From contig JACRME010000027.1 of NCBI GenBank assembly GCA_016235045.1, forward strand, positions 52,548 to 116,547: DNA of 64,000 nt. The letters are read 5' to 3'. Shown piece after piece: positions 15,393 to 24,355 of this stretch. The translations under genes were made by a program, and so were the position numbers. The notes beneath the pieces were generated by a model. It was not told where the DNA came from. It was given only the letters and a program-made list of their open reading frames with translations, and did no database searches. The stretch comes from Nitrosomonadales bacterium (lineage in GTDB: Bacteria; Pseudomonadota; Gammaproteobacteria; Burkholderiales; Gallionellaceae). The first letter of the stretch is position 1. Each line of letters begins with the position of its first letter.

Positions 15393-16280
15393 TTTGTCGC
15401 CGTGTTTTTCCTGCTCCTTGATAAACAGCATGGCAGCGTTGAGCCTTGATGAAACATTCAGTTTATTCAGAATATGACGCACATATTGTTTTACGGTGTC
15501 ATAGCTGATATTCAAACTCAACGCGATTGATCTGTTGCTCTCCCCACGGGATAGTAATTCCAATATTTCGCGTTCGCGTTCAGTCAGTTCGTAATCATAA
15601 GAGAATACAACCCCATCAAAGTGCTGCTTAGTGAAGGATGACAAGTTTTTATACACGAACATCTCAGCCTGCTTCTTTCTTCTCCACTCGTCCTTGAGAA
15701 AAGGGTGCGGCCTGTTTTCGTCGAGAGTGGAATAAAAGTCGCCGTCTTCGCTAATTACGTGAATATTTTCGCCATTTGGTACAGCATTGAGTAACGCCAC
15801 CCAATTGATTGCATCACCAATCGATCCATTTTTCCCCGGTGGATTCCCTAATGACACGCGCATTTGCGCCATTCCATAAAGCTCTGCCGTGGTCGGTATC
15901 GTTTCGTTTTTCGCAAAAAAATCTTTGATTAAAAAATCCGGAAGCAACCTATTTTCGACAACATCGGCATCTACTTTTTTCAAAATATCCTTCGTCAGCT
16001 CTTGCAGCTCGGTACTTTTCTGCAGTATTTGCTCGTATTCTTCATACTGTTCCATGAAGGCGGGCAACTGAGCGGCAAATTTCAATTCTTTGAATCTTTT
16101 TAGCGAATCCTTAATCTTGTTTTCTCTGTTACGCGAGAACTCATCATAAACTTGTTCAGTTAGATGCACCGTTGCTGCGCCGTGCTTGTGCGATGCGAAT
16201 ACTCTTCTCAGAGTTTCAGTATCCTCTTTCGTGAAGTGGAAGAAGTTAAGAAGGATATTTGTGTCGATAAAGACGTGCAT
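15387..16280 (-). CDS. PIN-domain protein fused to a LuxR-type HTH
   Basis: 297 residues. The N-terminal PIN-like nuclease domain (~1-190) has the acidic residues FIDTNILLNFF, YDEFSRNRE, GDAINWVALLNAV and ISEDGDFYS, resembling DUF4935-type PIN proteins. The C-terminal ~60 residues are a LuxR/GerE HTH: LTEREREILELLSRGESNRS, SYDTVKQYVRHILNKLNVSS. GAGAGAAG precedes the ATG at 16280. The gene is more AT-rich than its neighbours, pointing to transfer. It may be an RNase that also binds DNA, perhaps an autoregulated toxin. It lies beside a toxin-antitoxin pair but in its own unit. Confidence 0.85.
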   Translation of the reverse strand: MHVFIDTNILLNFFHFTKEDTETLRRVFASHKHGAATVHLTEQVYDEFSRNRENKIKDSLKRFKELKFAAQLPAFMEQYEEYEQILQKSTELQELTKDILKKVDADVVENRLLPDFLIKDFFAKNETIPTTAELYGMAQMRVSLGNPPGKNGSIGDAINWVALLNAVPNGENIHVISEDGDFYSTLDENRPHPFLKDEWRRKKQAEMFVYKNLSSFTKQHFDGVVFSYDYELTEREREILELLSRGESNRSIALSLNISYDTVKQYVRHILNKLNVSSRLNAAMLFIKEQEKHGDKS

Positions 16281-16350
16281 AGATACTTCTCTCAATTATA
16301 TAGGGTCGGGTTCGGAATACATTCTCGCAATGCGCCAAGCGGTGAATATC

Positions 16351-16647
16351 TCATAACTCGGATAGCTTCTTCCTTATCCAACTCGGATTCCGGCGGCAAT
16401 CCAGCACTGCAAACACGATGACTTCTTCGTTTGCGACACGATAATAAACAGCAAATGGAAAGCGTCTGGAGAGTAGCCGATGGTAACCCAGCACAACGCG
16501 GTGCATTCCCGCAAAATAGGCCAGCGAATCAATGTCGGAGTAGAGCGTATCCAGGAAATAGGTACCGAGGCCGTCTGCTTGTGATTCGTAGAATCGGTGA
16601 CCTTCTTCGAGATCGTCTTCAGCAACGCTGAGGATTCTGATCCTCAT
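16351..16647 (-). CDS. RelE/ParE-family toxin
   Basis: 98 residues: EDDLEEGHRFYESQADGLGT, LDTLYSDIDSLAYFAG, VVLGYHRLLSRRFPFAVYYR, VIVFAVLDCRRNPSWI, the usual ParE/RelE superfamily pattern. The start overlaps the antitoxin stop (ATGA). The target (gyrase or ribosomal mRNA) cannot be told from sequence. Confidence 0.88.
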   Translation of the reverse strand: MRIRILSVAEDDLEEGHRFYESQADGLGTYFLDTLYSDIDSLAYFAGMHRVVLGYHRLLSRRFPFAVYYRVANEEVIVFAVLDCRRNPSWIRKKLSEL

Positions 16648-16868
16648 GCGACGTTTTTCTTTATTCTTTCTTTTGCCTCTTCCCAGTTTGATACGGTTAT
16701 CTTGCCAGCCTGCAGGGCAGCTTCGCGGTCACTGAGAATGGCCTCGTGCCAGGCTGGGGATTCCAGGTTCTTTTCGTTGCCTGCCATGTCTGCCCACAGC
16801 ATTTCCATCAGATCCAGTTTCTCGGTGAATGTAAGCTGGGCAATGGGAACTTCAAATCTGTTCATCAT
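16644..16868 (-). CDS. Addiction-module antitoxin (Unstab_antitox/RelB-like)
   Basis: 74 residues from MMNRFEVPIAQLTFTEKLDL to SNWEEAKERIKKNVA. The MEMLWADM and SPAWHEAILSDREAALQAGK blocks are typical of the PF09720 addiction-module proteins paired with ParE-like toxins. GAGAG precedes the paired ATGs at 16868/16865. First gene of the toxin-antitoxin operon. Confidence 0.88.
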   Translation of the reverse strand: MMNRFEVPIAQLTFTEKLDLMEMLWADMAGNEKNLESPAWHEAILSDREAALQAGKITVSNWEEAKERIKKNVA

Positions 16869-16979
16869 GTTATCTCTCACAATATTCAGGAGGGGATGGG
16901 GCGTTTGCCATTGATGTATTCTCCCCCACGCATCATGGTTTAGCAATCCACCCATTCCCCGTACAATACCCAGCTAACC

Positions 16980-19004
16980 ATGAAAACCATCGCCTTCCCC
17001 AACAGCCCCTACCTCCTGCACCTGCCCTTCGAACCGGCAGGCGATCAACCCACGGCCATCGCGCAGTTGGTGGAGGGGATCAATGACGGGTTGGCATACC
17101 AGACGCTGCTGGGCGTGACCGGTTCCGGCAAGACGTTCACCATCGCCAACGTGATCGCGCGCACCGGGCGGCCGGCCATTGTGATGGCGCCGAACAAGAC
17201 GCTGGCGGCGCAGTTGTATTCCGAGTTGCGCGATTTCTTTCCCGACAACGCGGTCGAGTACTTCGTTTCCTATTACGACTACTACCAGCCCGAGGCCTAT
17301 GTGCCGTCGCGCGATGTGTATATCGAGAAGGATTCCAGCATCAACGAGCAGATCGAGCAGATGCGCCTGTCGGCCACCAAGTCGATGCTGGAACGGCAGG
17401 ATTGCATCATCGTCGCCACTGTTTCGGCCATTTACGGTATCGGCGATCCGGTGGATTACCACGGCATGATTTTGCACCTGCGCGAGCACGAGAAGATGGC
17501 ACAGCGCGACGTGATCCAGCGCCTGGTGGCGATACAATACGAGCGCAACGACATCGACTTCAATCGCGGCCACTTCCGCGTGCGCGGCGATGTGATCGAC
17601 ATCTTCCCGGCGGAAAGCAGCGAAAACGCGTTGCGCGTGACGCTGTTCGACGACGAGGTGGAATCTCTGGCGCTGTTCGACCCGCTCACCGGACACATCC
17701 AGACGCGCGTGCCGCGCTACACCGTGTATCCCTCCAGCCATTATGTGACGCCGCGCGAGACGACGCTGAGTGCGATCGAAACCATCAAGGTGGAACTGGC
17801 AGAACGCATCGCCTTCTTCATACACGAGAACAAGCTGGTGGAAGCGCAGCGCATCGAGCAGCGCACGCGCCACGATCTGGAGATGCTGGCCGAGATCGGC
17901 TTCACCAAGGGCATCGAGAACTATTCGCGGCACCTTTCCGGGCGCGGTGCAGGCGAAGCGCCGCCGACGCTGATGGATTACCTGCCGCCCAATGCGCTGA
18001 TGATCATCGACGAAAGCCACGTCACCATTCCGCAGATCGGCGGCATGTACAAGGGCGACCGGGCACGCAAGGAGAATCTGGTCAACTACGGTTTCCGCCT
18101 GCCGTCCGCGCTGGACAACCGCCCGCTGCGTTTCGACGAGTTCGAGAAGATCATGCGCCAGAGCATCTTCGTCTCGGCCACGCCGTCCACTTACGAAGCC
18201 GAGCATCAGGGGCAGGTGGTGGAGCAGGTGGTGCGTCCGACCGGGCTGATTGACCCGGCCATCGAAGTGCGACCCGCCACCAATCAGGTAGATGACCTGA
18301 TGTCCGAAGTGACGTTGCGCACCAACGTGGGCGAACGCGTGCTGGTCACCACACTGACCAAGCGCATGGCCGAAGACCTCACCGAATATTTTGCCGAGCA
18401 CGGCATCAAGGTGCGTTACCTGCACTCGGATATCGAGACCGTGGAGCGCGTGGAGATCATCCGCGATTTGCGCCTGGGCATGTTCGACGTGCTGGTCGGC
18501 ATCAACTTGCTGCGCGAGGGGCTGGATATTCCCGAAGTGTCGCTGGTCGCCATCCTCGATGCGGACAAGGAAGGGTTCCTGCGTTCCGAACGCTCACTGA
18601 TCCAGACCATAGGCCGCGCCGCGCGCCACCTGCACGGCACCGCGATTTTGTATGCCGACCGCATCACCGAGTCCATGCGCAAGGCGATTTCCGAGACCGA
18701 CCGTCGCCGCGCCAAGCAGGTTGCTTACAACGAGGCGAACAACATTACGCCGCAATCCGTGATCAAGCGCATCAAGGACATCATCGACACCGAGTACGAC
18801 ATGGATGCCGAGCGTAAATCGCTGAAGCTGGCGCAGACCGAGGCGAAGTATCTGGCGATGAGCGAGAAGGAAGTGTCGAAGGAACTCGCGCGACTTGAGA
18901 AGGAGATGCTGCAGGCCGCCAAGAACCTGGAGTTCGAAAAGGCCGCGCAATTGCGCGACCAGTTGAAGAAGCTGCGCGAGAGCGTGTTCCTTTCCCCGTT
19001 GTAA
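16980..19004 (+). CDS. uvrB: Excinuclease ABC subunit B
   Basis: 674 residues, full length. DNA-loading helicase-like subunit of nucleotide excision repair. Walker [11 protein letters not shown] (~residue 40), the beta-hairpin [12 protein letters not shown], Walker B-like [12 protein letters not shown], motif [23 protein letters not shown] and [12 protein letters not shown], and the C-terminal UVR domain [20 protein letters not shown]. No strong Shine-Dalgarno before the ATG. It is a stand-alone gene after the toxin-antitoxin island. Confidence 0.98.
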   Translation: MKTIAFPNSPYLLHLPFEPAGDQPTAIAQLVEGINDGLAYQTLLGVTGSGKTFTIANVIARTGRPAIVMAPNKTLAAQLYSELRDFFPDNAVEYFVSYYDYYQPEAYVPSRDVYIEKDSSINEQIEQMRLSATKSMLERQDCIIVATVSAIYGIGDPVDYHGMILHLREHEKMAQRDVIQRLVAIQYERNDIDFNRGHFRVRGDVIDIFPAESSENALRVTLFDDEVESLALFDPLTGHIQTRVPRYTVYPSSHYVTPRETTLSAIETIKVELAERIAFFIHENKLVEAQRIEQRTRHDLEMLAEIGFTKGIENYSRHLSGRGAGEAPPTLMDYLPPNALMIIDESHVTIPQIGGMYKGDRARKENLVNYGFRLPSALDNRPLRFDEFEKIMRQSIFVSATPSTYEAEHQGQVVEQVVRPTGLIDPAIEVRPATNQVDDLMSEVTLRTNVGERVLVTTLTKRMAEDLTEYFAEHGIKVRYLHSDIETVERVEIIRDLRLGMFDVLVGINLLREGLDIPEVSLVAILDADKEGFLRSERSLIQTIGRAARHLHGTAILYADRITESMRKAISETDRRRAKQVAYNEANNITPQSVIKRIKDIIDTEYDMDAERKSLKLAQTEAKYLAMSEKEVSKELARLEKEMLQAAKNLEFEKAAQLRDQLKKLRESVFLSPL

Positions 19005-19186
19005 TTTCCACAATCCCCGCGAAGGCGGTAGAGCCCATCAACAGTGAAACTGTTCTCCATCTGAGAGTGCGTTTCTTTCCCTTCAGGGAGTTAGGGATAA
19101 TCCAGTAATGTGGTAGGCTATAGCTTGATAGTGCCAATTCAGTATTTGAAACATCAACATACTCAGTCAGAATTTCAAGAAAAAAC

Positions 19187-20935
19187 ATGGCGAATGATGG
19201 TGGCAGTACAAGGATTGAATTCTCGGAATTGATGCACGGCTACGCCAGCGCGGCGGCGACCACGTTCACCGACGGCTATGCCGAGGGGAAGGAAGCGGGA
19301 AACGCGCTGGCGATCAATGTTTCCGTGCTTATTCCCGACCTCGCGTTGTTCCTGGCCGAACCCGCGCATGCCGGTTCGCTCAGCGGCGAGATCGATTGCG
19401 CATTGCTCGGCGGGGTATGCCCGGTGCAGTCGGGCGTGTTTCGCTTGCTCCCCGATACGGCAGACCTGGACCGCAAGGTGATGTACTACCAGTTGTATGC
19501 CACCACGCCGCAGCAGGAGCCCATCACTTTCGTCGGCGTGAAGCAGGTGCAGAACGATGCGCCGTTCGACATGTGGAGCGACACGACGACGCTCTACGTC
19601 AATATCTTCCGCGGCCATGTCGATCCCGACAGGACGGCGCAGGCCACGTTGTGGATCACCGGCATCATCGGCCTCGGTGTGCACGACTTCCTCAAGGTGC
19701 TGGGCCAACTGCGCGCCACCGGGCCCGACGGCAGTTCCAGCCTGGGGGGTCTTGCCCAGTTCGGCAAGTATTTTGCAGGCAAGTTGTGGGATGTCTATGG
19801 CCCTTCGCTGGCGCCTTCGCCGGGGCAGCCGCAACGACGCTATCCCCGTTTCACTTCCGAGGGCGTGCGCAACGCCGACATGTCGATACATCCGTTCAGC
19901 ACTGCGGACGGCCTCACGCTGCAACTCACCCGGTTCAAGCGCGCCGAGTGCGACGACGTGGTGCTGCTGGTACATGGACTGACCAGTTCTTCCGACATGT
20001 TCATCATGCCGGAACACGACAATCTGGCGCAGACGCTGCTCGATCAGGGCTACGGCGACGTGTGGACGCTCGATTACCGCGGCAGTTGCCGATTTCCCTA
20101 CAACCTTGCGCGCCATCGCTACACGCTGGACGACATTGCCCTGTTCGACCATCCGGCTGCCATCGCCGAACTGCGCAGGCACATCGGCAACAGGCGGCGC
20201 ATCCATATCGTTGCCCACTGCGTCGGCGCGTTGTCGGTTGCCATGGGCCTGTTCGGAAAAACGATACAGGGGATCAGCAGCGCCGTGCTCAACAGCGTCG
20301 CGCTGACGCCCAACGTCACTTCCTGGGCAAAACTGAAACTCGCCGTCGGTCCCTGGGCGTGCGAATCGCTGCTGGGCATCGAGTACATGAACCCGTCGTG
20401 GCGGCGCGCGCCGGGCTGGTCGCCGGGAAAGGCGCTGGCGCTGGCAGCCGACTTTCTGCACAAGGAGTGCGATTCGCCCGAGTGCCACATGCTGAGTTTC
20501 ATGTGGGGGAACGGCCGGCCTTCGCTGTTCAACCATGCCAATCTGGCGAAGGAAACGCACGACCGCCTGGGCGACCTGTTCGGCGGAACGGGCGTGCATT
20601 ACTACCGCCATATATTGAAGATGGTGAACAACAACAACGCCGCCACCAAGTACTCGCCTGCCGATCCGCGCTATGCAGCGCTGCCGGACGACTTTTTCCG
20701 CGATGCGGCCGCAATGACCACGCCCGTCTTCCTGACCCAGGGCCAGGACAATCTCGTGTTCATGGATTCGAACGTCATTTGCCACGAGCGGCTGGAAAAA
20801 ATTGTCCCCGGTCGTCATCGCCTGCGGGTCTTTCCCGGCTACGGGCATCAGGACGTATTCATGGGGAAAAACGTGCATGAGGACATCTTCCCTTCCATGA
20901 TCGCCTTCTTGCGGGAGTACAGCCATGACCGATGA
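19187..20935 (+). CDS. Alpha/beta hydrolase with Cys nucleophile (partner of GMC oxidoreductase)
   Basis: 582 residues. The first ~230 form an uncharacterised domain (FTDGYAEGKEAGNALAINVS, QEPITFVGVKQVQNDAPFDM). The rest is an alpha/beta hydrolase: VVLLVHGLTSSSDMFIM, VWTLDYRGSCRFPYN, nucleophile elbow HIVAHCVGALSVA with Cys instead of Ser (as in PHA synthases), acid TQGQDNLVF, and FPGYGHQDVFMG with the catalytic His. Related domains occur fused to GMC/cholesterol-oxidase-like proteins; here they are separate genes. The next gene overlaps by 11 bp. Substrate unknown. Confidence 0.82.
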   Translation: MANDGGSTRIEFSELMHGYASAAATTFTDGYAEGKEAGNALAINVSVLIPDLALFLAEPAHAGSLSGEIDCALLGGVCPVQSGVFRLLPDTADLDRKVMYYQLYATTPQQEPITFVGVKQVQNDAPFDMWSDTTTLYVNIFRGHVDPDRTAQATLWITGIIGLGVHDFLKVLGQLRATGPDGSSSLGGLAQFGKYFAGKLWDVYGPSLAPSPGQPQRRYPRFTSEGVRNADMSIHPFSTADGLTLQLTRFKRAECDDVVLLVHGLTSSSDMFIMPEHDNLAQTLLDQGYGDVWTLDYRGSCRFPYNLARHRYTLDDIALFDHPAAIAELRRHIGNRRRIHIVAHCVGALSVAMGLFGKTIQGISSAVLNSVALTPNVTSWAKLKLAVGPWACESLLGIEYMNPSWRRAPGWSPGKALALAADFLHKECDSPECHMLSFMWGNGRPSLFNHANLAKETHDRLGDLFGGTGVHYYRHILKMVNNNNAATKYSPADPRYAALPDDFFRDAAAMTTPVFLTQGQDNLVFMDSNVICHERLEKIVPGRHRLRVFPGYGHQDVFMGKNVHEDIFPSMIAFLREYSHDR

Positions 20936-22481
20936 AAAACAACTGCCTCCCGGATTGGTGTTGTGGCCCGGCGACGGGGGGCAGCAGCGCATCGGCGTGG
21001 TGATCAGCGATATTCATTGCACTGATTGTTCGGTCGGCAACCAGACCGCGGACGACTCCGACTGGAAAAGTTTCTTCGGGGAACTGGAAGTGACGCTGAA
21101 GGCGTCGATCACGAAGGCCAGCGAGGTGGTGCTGATACTCAACGGCGACGTGGTCGACGTGCTGCGCTCCGGCAAATGGGCCGAGAACAATGTTTACCCT
21201 TGGCAACGCAACAATCCGGGCTTCGAGACGACGCTCATGTCCATCATGCACGCAATCGTCGCTGTGCACGCGCGCGAACCAAAGGAAGAGTTCGGCAAGC
21301 GTCGTATCCGCGGCCCCGGGGAAGAACCCGAATCGTCCGGCTTCTTCTTCTACCTGAAGCAGATGGTGGGGAACATAACAGGAAAAGTCGCGCGCGTTTC
21401 GCTGATTCCCGTCGCGGGCAACCACGACAAGGAGCTGCAAGTCGTTCCCAAGGCGCGGGAACTCTATTACCGGGAATGCCTCGGGCTGGAAGCGGGCGAC
21501 CTGGATGCCGGCTATCGCAACTGGGTTGCCCGGCAGATGGGGAGCGATCCGAACGATCCCTGGCCGATGCTGCCGTTCTACTATGCCGACCCGTCGTTGC
21601 GCCTGTTCGCGACGCACGGACAATGGCGCGACATGACCAATTCGCGCACGACGCTGCAATGGAAAGTCTGCCACGGATGGAAGCCGCAGATTTGGCAGCA
21701 GGATCGGTACCGTGCGTTCAGCGACTCCTGCTTCGGCGATACCATCGCCAGCGGGATGCTTTCCAATTTCATCTGGAACACCACGCAGGCCATCAGGAAT
21801 GAAGTCATACCGTTCGCAGTCCAGCGCACGCGGAATGACGGGATTGACCACATCCTGAATGTGCTGGGCGAAATGGATTTGTACCGTCCCTCGGAGAGGG
21901 CGGTGGTGCGCCTGCTGCAGGAAGCGAAGAACCTGGACCGCAAGGACGCGAATTTCCCGCGCCTGTTCCGGACGGTGATCGCCCAATACCGCAAGAGCCT
22001 GCAATCGTGGCTGGGGCACCGCGAGACTTTTGCCCTGGCGCCGCTGCCGTTCAAGATATTGCTGTATGTCATTCGGGCGCTGAGCCACGTGCACTGGACC
22101 AGGCTGGATACGAAGCTGATGCAATTGATGGCCTGGGCGTCCGGTTTGAAGGAAAGCACGCCGTACGCCAAATTGCCGGCATTTCTTTCCGACTATCGGC
22201 CGCTTGGTTTCCACCTGCATGCCGAGGGCCATACCCACGTCACGATGGAAGTCGACCTGCGCTACAACTCGCCGCCGGAACCGCGCAACTACACTTACGT
22301 GAACCTGGGCGCATGGCGCAACCGCATCGTGCAAAAATACGAAAAGAAGGGCTACCGTCGCCGTTGCATCGGCCGCGCCCTGATCGTGCATGGCGACGCG
22401 CAAGGCGAATCGGCTTGCGAAGGCTACAGCTTCTCCCTGCGCGATATCACCAGTTGGGGAGACAGGCTGGACAAGTGGTAG
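20925..22481 (+). CDS. Calcineurin-type metallophosphoesterase
   Basis: 518 residues. Motif order of the dimetal phosphoesterase fold: GVVISDIHCTD (DxH), LILNGDVVDVLR (GDxxD), VAGNHDKELQ (GNHD), LFATHGQWRDM (H), EGHTHVTMEV (GHxH). An insertion of about 190 residues before the last motif has helical, partly hydrophobic stretches (LPFKILLYVIRALSHVHW) that might associate with membranes. It overlaps the hydrolase gene and is followed 39 bp later by the GMC oxidoreductase, so all three are likely co-translated parts of one pathway. Confidence 0.88.
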   Translation: MTDEKQLPPGLVLWPGDGGQQRIGVVISDIHCTDCSVGNQTADDSDWKSFFGELEVTLKASITKASEVVLILNGDVVDVLRSGKWAENNVYPWQRNNPGFETTLMSIMHAIVAVHAREPKEEFGKRRIRGPGEEPESSGFFFYLKQMVGNITGKVARVSLIPVAGNHDKELQVVPKARELYYRECLGLEAGDLDAGYRNWVARQMGSDPNDPWPMLPFYYADPSLRLFATHGQWRDMTNSRTTLQWKVCHGWKPQIWQQDRYRAFSDSCFGDTIASGMLSNFIWNTTQAIRNEVIPFAVQRTRNDGIDHILNVLGEMDLYRPSERAVVRLLQEAKNLDRKDANFPRLFRTVIAQYRKSLQSWLGHRETFALAPLPFKILLYVIRALSHVHWTRLDTKLMQLMAWASGLKESTPYAKLPAFLSDYRPLGFHLHAEGHTHVTMEVDLRYNSPPEPRNYTYVNLGAWRNRIVQKYEKKGYRRRCIGRALIVHGDAQGESACEGYSFSLRDITSWGDRLDKW

Positions 22482-22520
22482 GCAAGTTCTAAGGTCGTAC
22501 TCATTTAAACAGGGGGCGTA

Positions 22521-24326
22521 ATGGGACAGGGCGGGTCGGGCCGCAATGCGGCAAAATTTCCTGAAAAGCTGGATGCGGTGGTGATCGGCAGCGGCTTCGG
22601 CGGCGCTGTCAGTTGTTGCCGCCTGGCGCAGAAGTGGGGAAAAGGCGTGCTGTTGCTGGAGCGGGGCAAGCGCTACCCCATGGGGTCTTTTCCGCGGACG
22701 CCGCACCAGATGGCCGAAAATTTCTGGAGCGACCCGGCCGACCGGAACCGCCCCAAGCGCATGCGCGGCAGCGGCTTGCGCGGCCTGTTCGACATCCGCA
22801 ACTACACCAAAATGGATGCCGTGGTCAGCGCGGGGCTGGGGGGCGGATCGCTGATATATGCCAACGTATTCCTGGAGCCGCCCGAGCAGGTTTTTGCCGC
22901 CAACTGGCCGGCCGGTATCGACCGGGCGTTTCTGCAACCTTATTACGATGTAGCCAAAAGCGTGCTCGGCGCCCGCCCGATTCCGTCCTGGGACAGCGAT
23001 CCGCGCCGGTATATCAGCCGCACCAAACTGTTCCAGGATTTCGCCAGGGATCAGCGGCGCGAATCGAAGCTCTCCGATATCTGCGTGTTTTTCGGCAACG
23101 ACTACAACTACAAGATTCCGCAATCCGCACCGGCCGGGATCGGCCTGCAGGAAAAGAACCGCTATGGCGCAACGCAAACTTCCTGCACTTATTGCGGCGA
23201 ATGCGATGTGGGTTGCAACACGCATTCCAAGAACACGGTGGATATGAACTATCTCCATGTTGCGGAGCAGGTGCACGGCGCCCGCATCCAGACCGACGCG
23301 CTGGTGGACAAGATCGTTCCGTTGAATGAGCGTGGAGAAGAGGATGCGGCGGCAGACGGCCGGCATGGCTATCGCGTGCATTTTCACGAACTCGATGACG
23401 GCGCGGCCTGGGTCGACACGCAGCGCGTGGTGGTCTCGGCGGGAACGCTGGGCACGAACGAGTTGCTGCTGCGCTGCCGCGATCTGTACCGCACCCTGCC
23501 GCGCATCGGCAGGCAACTGGGGCAGCGCTTTTCGGGCAACGGCGACTTCGTGTCGTTCGCCGCGGCGGGGAAAAAAGTGGCCGACCCCAATTACGGGCCG
23601 GTGATCACCCAGTATTCGGATTACAACCTGTTCACGGCGCATGACCCGCAACGCGCCTTCATCCTGGAAGACGCCAGTTATCCGGCTTTCATGGCCTGGT
23701 TCATCGAGGGCATGCAGCCCATGCTGAATCCGCTGGGCATCGCGAGAAAATTCTGGCGCGCGCTCAAATGGCTGTGGCGGCGCATCAAGCAGACCTTCGC
23801 GGGCGGCAAGTGGAGCGGGCAGGTTGCCGACCTGTTCCATGAAGTGCTTGCGGATGACCTGTCCTACCGCAGCAGTGTGCTGCTGTGCATGGGGATGGAC
23901 AAGGGCGACGGCGTGTTGTCGCTGAAGGAGGGGCGCCTGGATATCCATTGGCCGCAGGCTTCCAGCATGCCGCTGTACCGGGCGATTGTCGATTGCGGAA
24001 AGAAATTCAAGGCGTTCGTCGATTCCGGCTTCTTCACGCCGCTGCCGACCTGGACCTGGCCGTTGCGGAACAACATCACGGTGCATCCGCTCGGGGGGTG
24101 CGCCCTCGCTCACGATGCGGAGCAGGGAGTGGTCAGTGCGGGCAGCGACCGCGGCCAGGTGTTCGGCTACAAGGGACTTTACGTTGCGGACGGTTCGGTC
24201 ATGCCGGGCGCGCTCGGCGCCAATCCGGCGGCCACCATCAGCGCCGTTTCCGAGTGGATCGCCGAAGGAATTACCGGAATGCCGCCGGACGACGATCTCG
24301 GCATGCACCATCGCCGCACCCACTGA
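22521..24326 (+). CDS. GMC-family FAD oxidoreductase with Cys cluster
   Basis: 601 residues. FAD site AVVIGSGFGGAVSCCRLAQK with LLLERGKRYPMG, substrate-domain motif SAGLGGGSLIYANVFLEPP, Cys cluster SCTYCGECDVGCNTHSKNT (C-x2-C-x2-C-x3-C), C-terminal NNITVHPLGGCALAHD with the active His, and LYVADGSVMPGALGANPAAT with the second residue (Asn). The layout is that of cholesterol-oxidase-like or long-chain alcohol oxidase-like GMC proteins; the cluster resembles that of plant fatty-alcohol oxidases. AGGGGGC precedes the ATG. Substrate, probably a lipid alcohol, is inference. Confidence 0.9.
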   Translation: MGQGGSGRNAAKFPEKLDAVVIGSGFGGAVSCCRLAQKWGKGVLLLERGKRYPMGSFPRTPHQMAENFWSDPADRNRPKRMRGSGLRGLFDIRNYTKMDAVVSAGLGGGSLIYANVFLEPPEQVFAANWPAGIDRAFLQPYYDVAKSVLGARPIPSWDSDPRRYISRTKLFQDFARDQRRESKLSDICVFFGNDYNYKIPQSAPAGIGLQEKNRYGATQTSCTYCGECDVGCNTHSKNTVDMNYLHVAEQVHGARIQTDALVDKIVPLNERGEEDAAADGRHGYRVHFHELDDGAAWVDTQRVVVSAGTLGTNELLLRCRDLYRTLPRIGRQLGQRFSGNGDFVSFAAAGKKVADPNYGPVITQYSDYNLFTAHDPQRAFILEDASYPAFMAWFIEGMQPMLNPLGIARKFWRALKWLWRRIKQTFAGGKWSGQVADLFHEVLADDLSYRSSVLLCMGMDKGDGVLSLKEGRLDIHWPQASSMPLYRAIVDCGKKFKAFVDSGFFTPLPTWTWPLRNNITVHPLGGCALAHDAEQGVVSAGSDRGQVFGYKGLYVADGSVMPGALGANPAATISAVSEWIAEGITGMPPDDDLGMHHRRTH

Positions 24327-24355
24327 GCCGCGACCACACGGAAAATTTTTTCTCC

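Noticed and set aside
20859..24323. 1154-codon open frame antisense to the metallophosphoesterase and GMC genes
   Set aside because: It lies opposite two genes with intact catalytic motifs, is rich in Arg/His/Gln/Ala as expected for a third-position shadow of GC-rich codons, and shows no domain.
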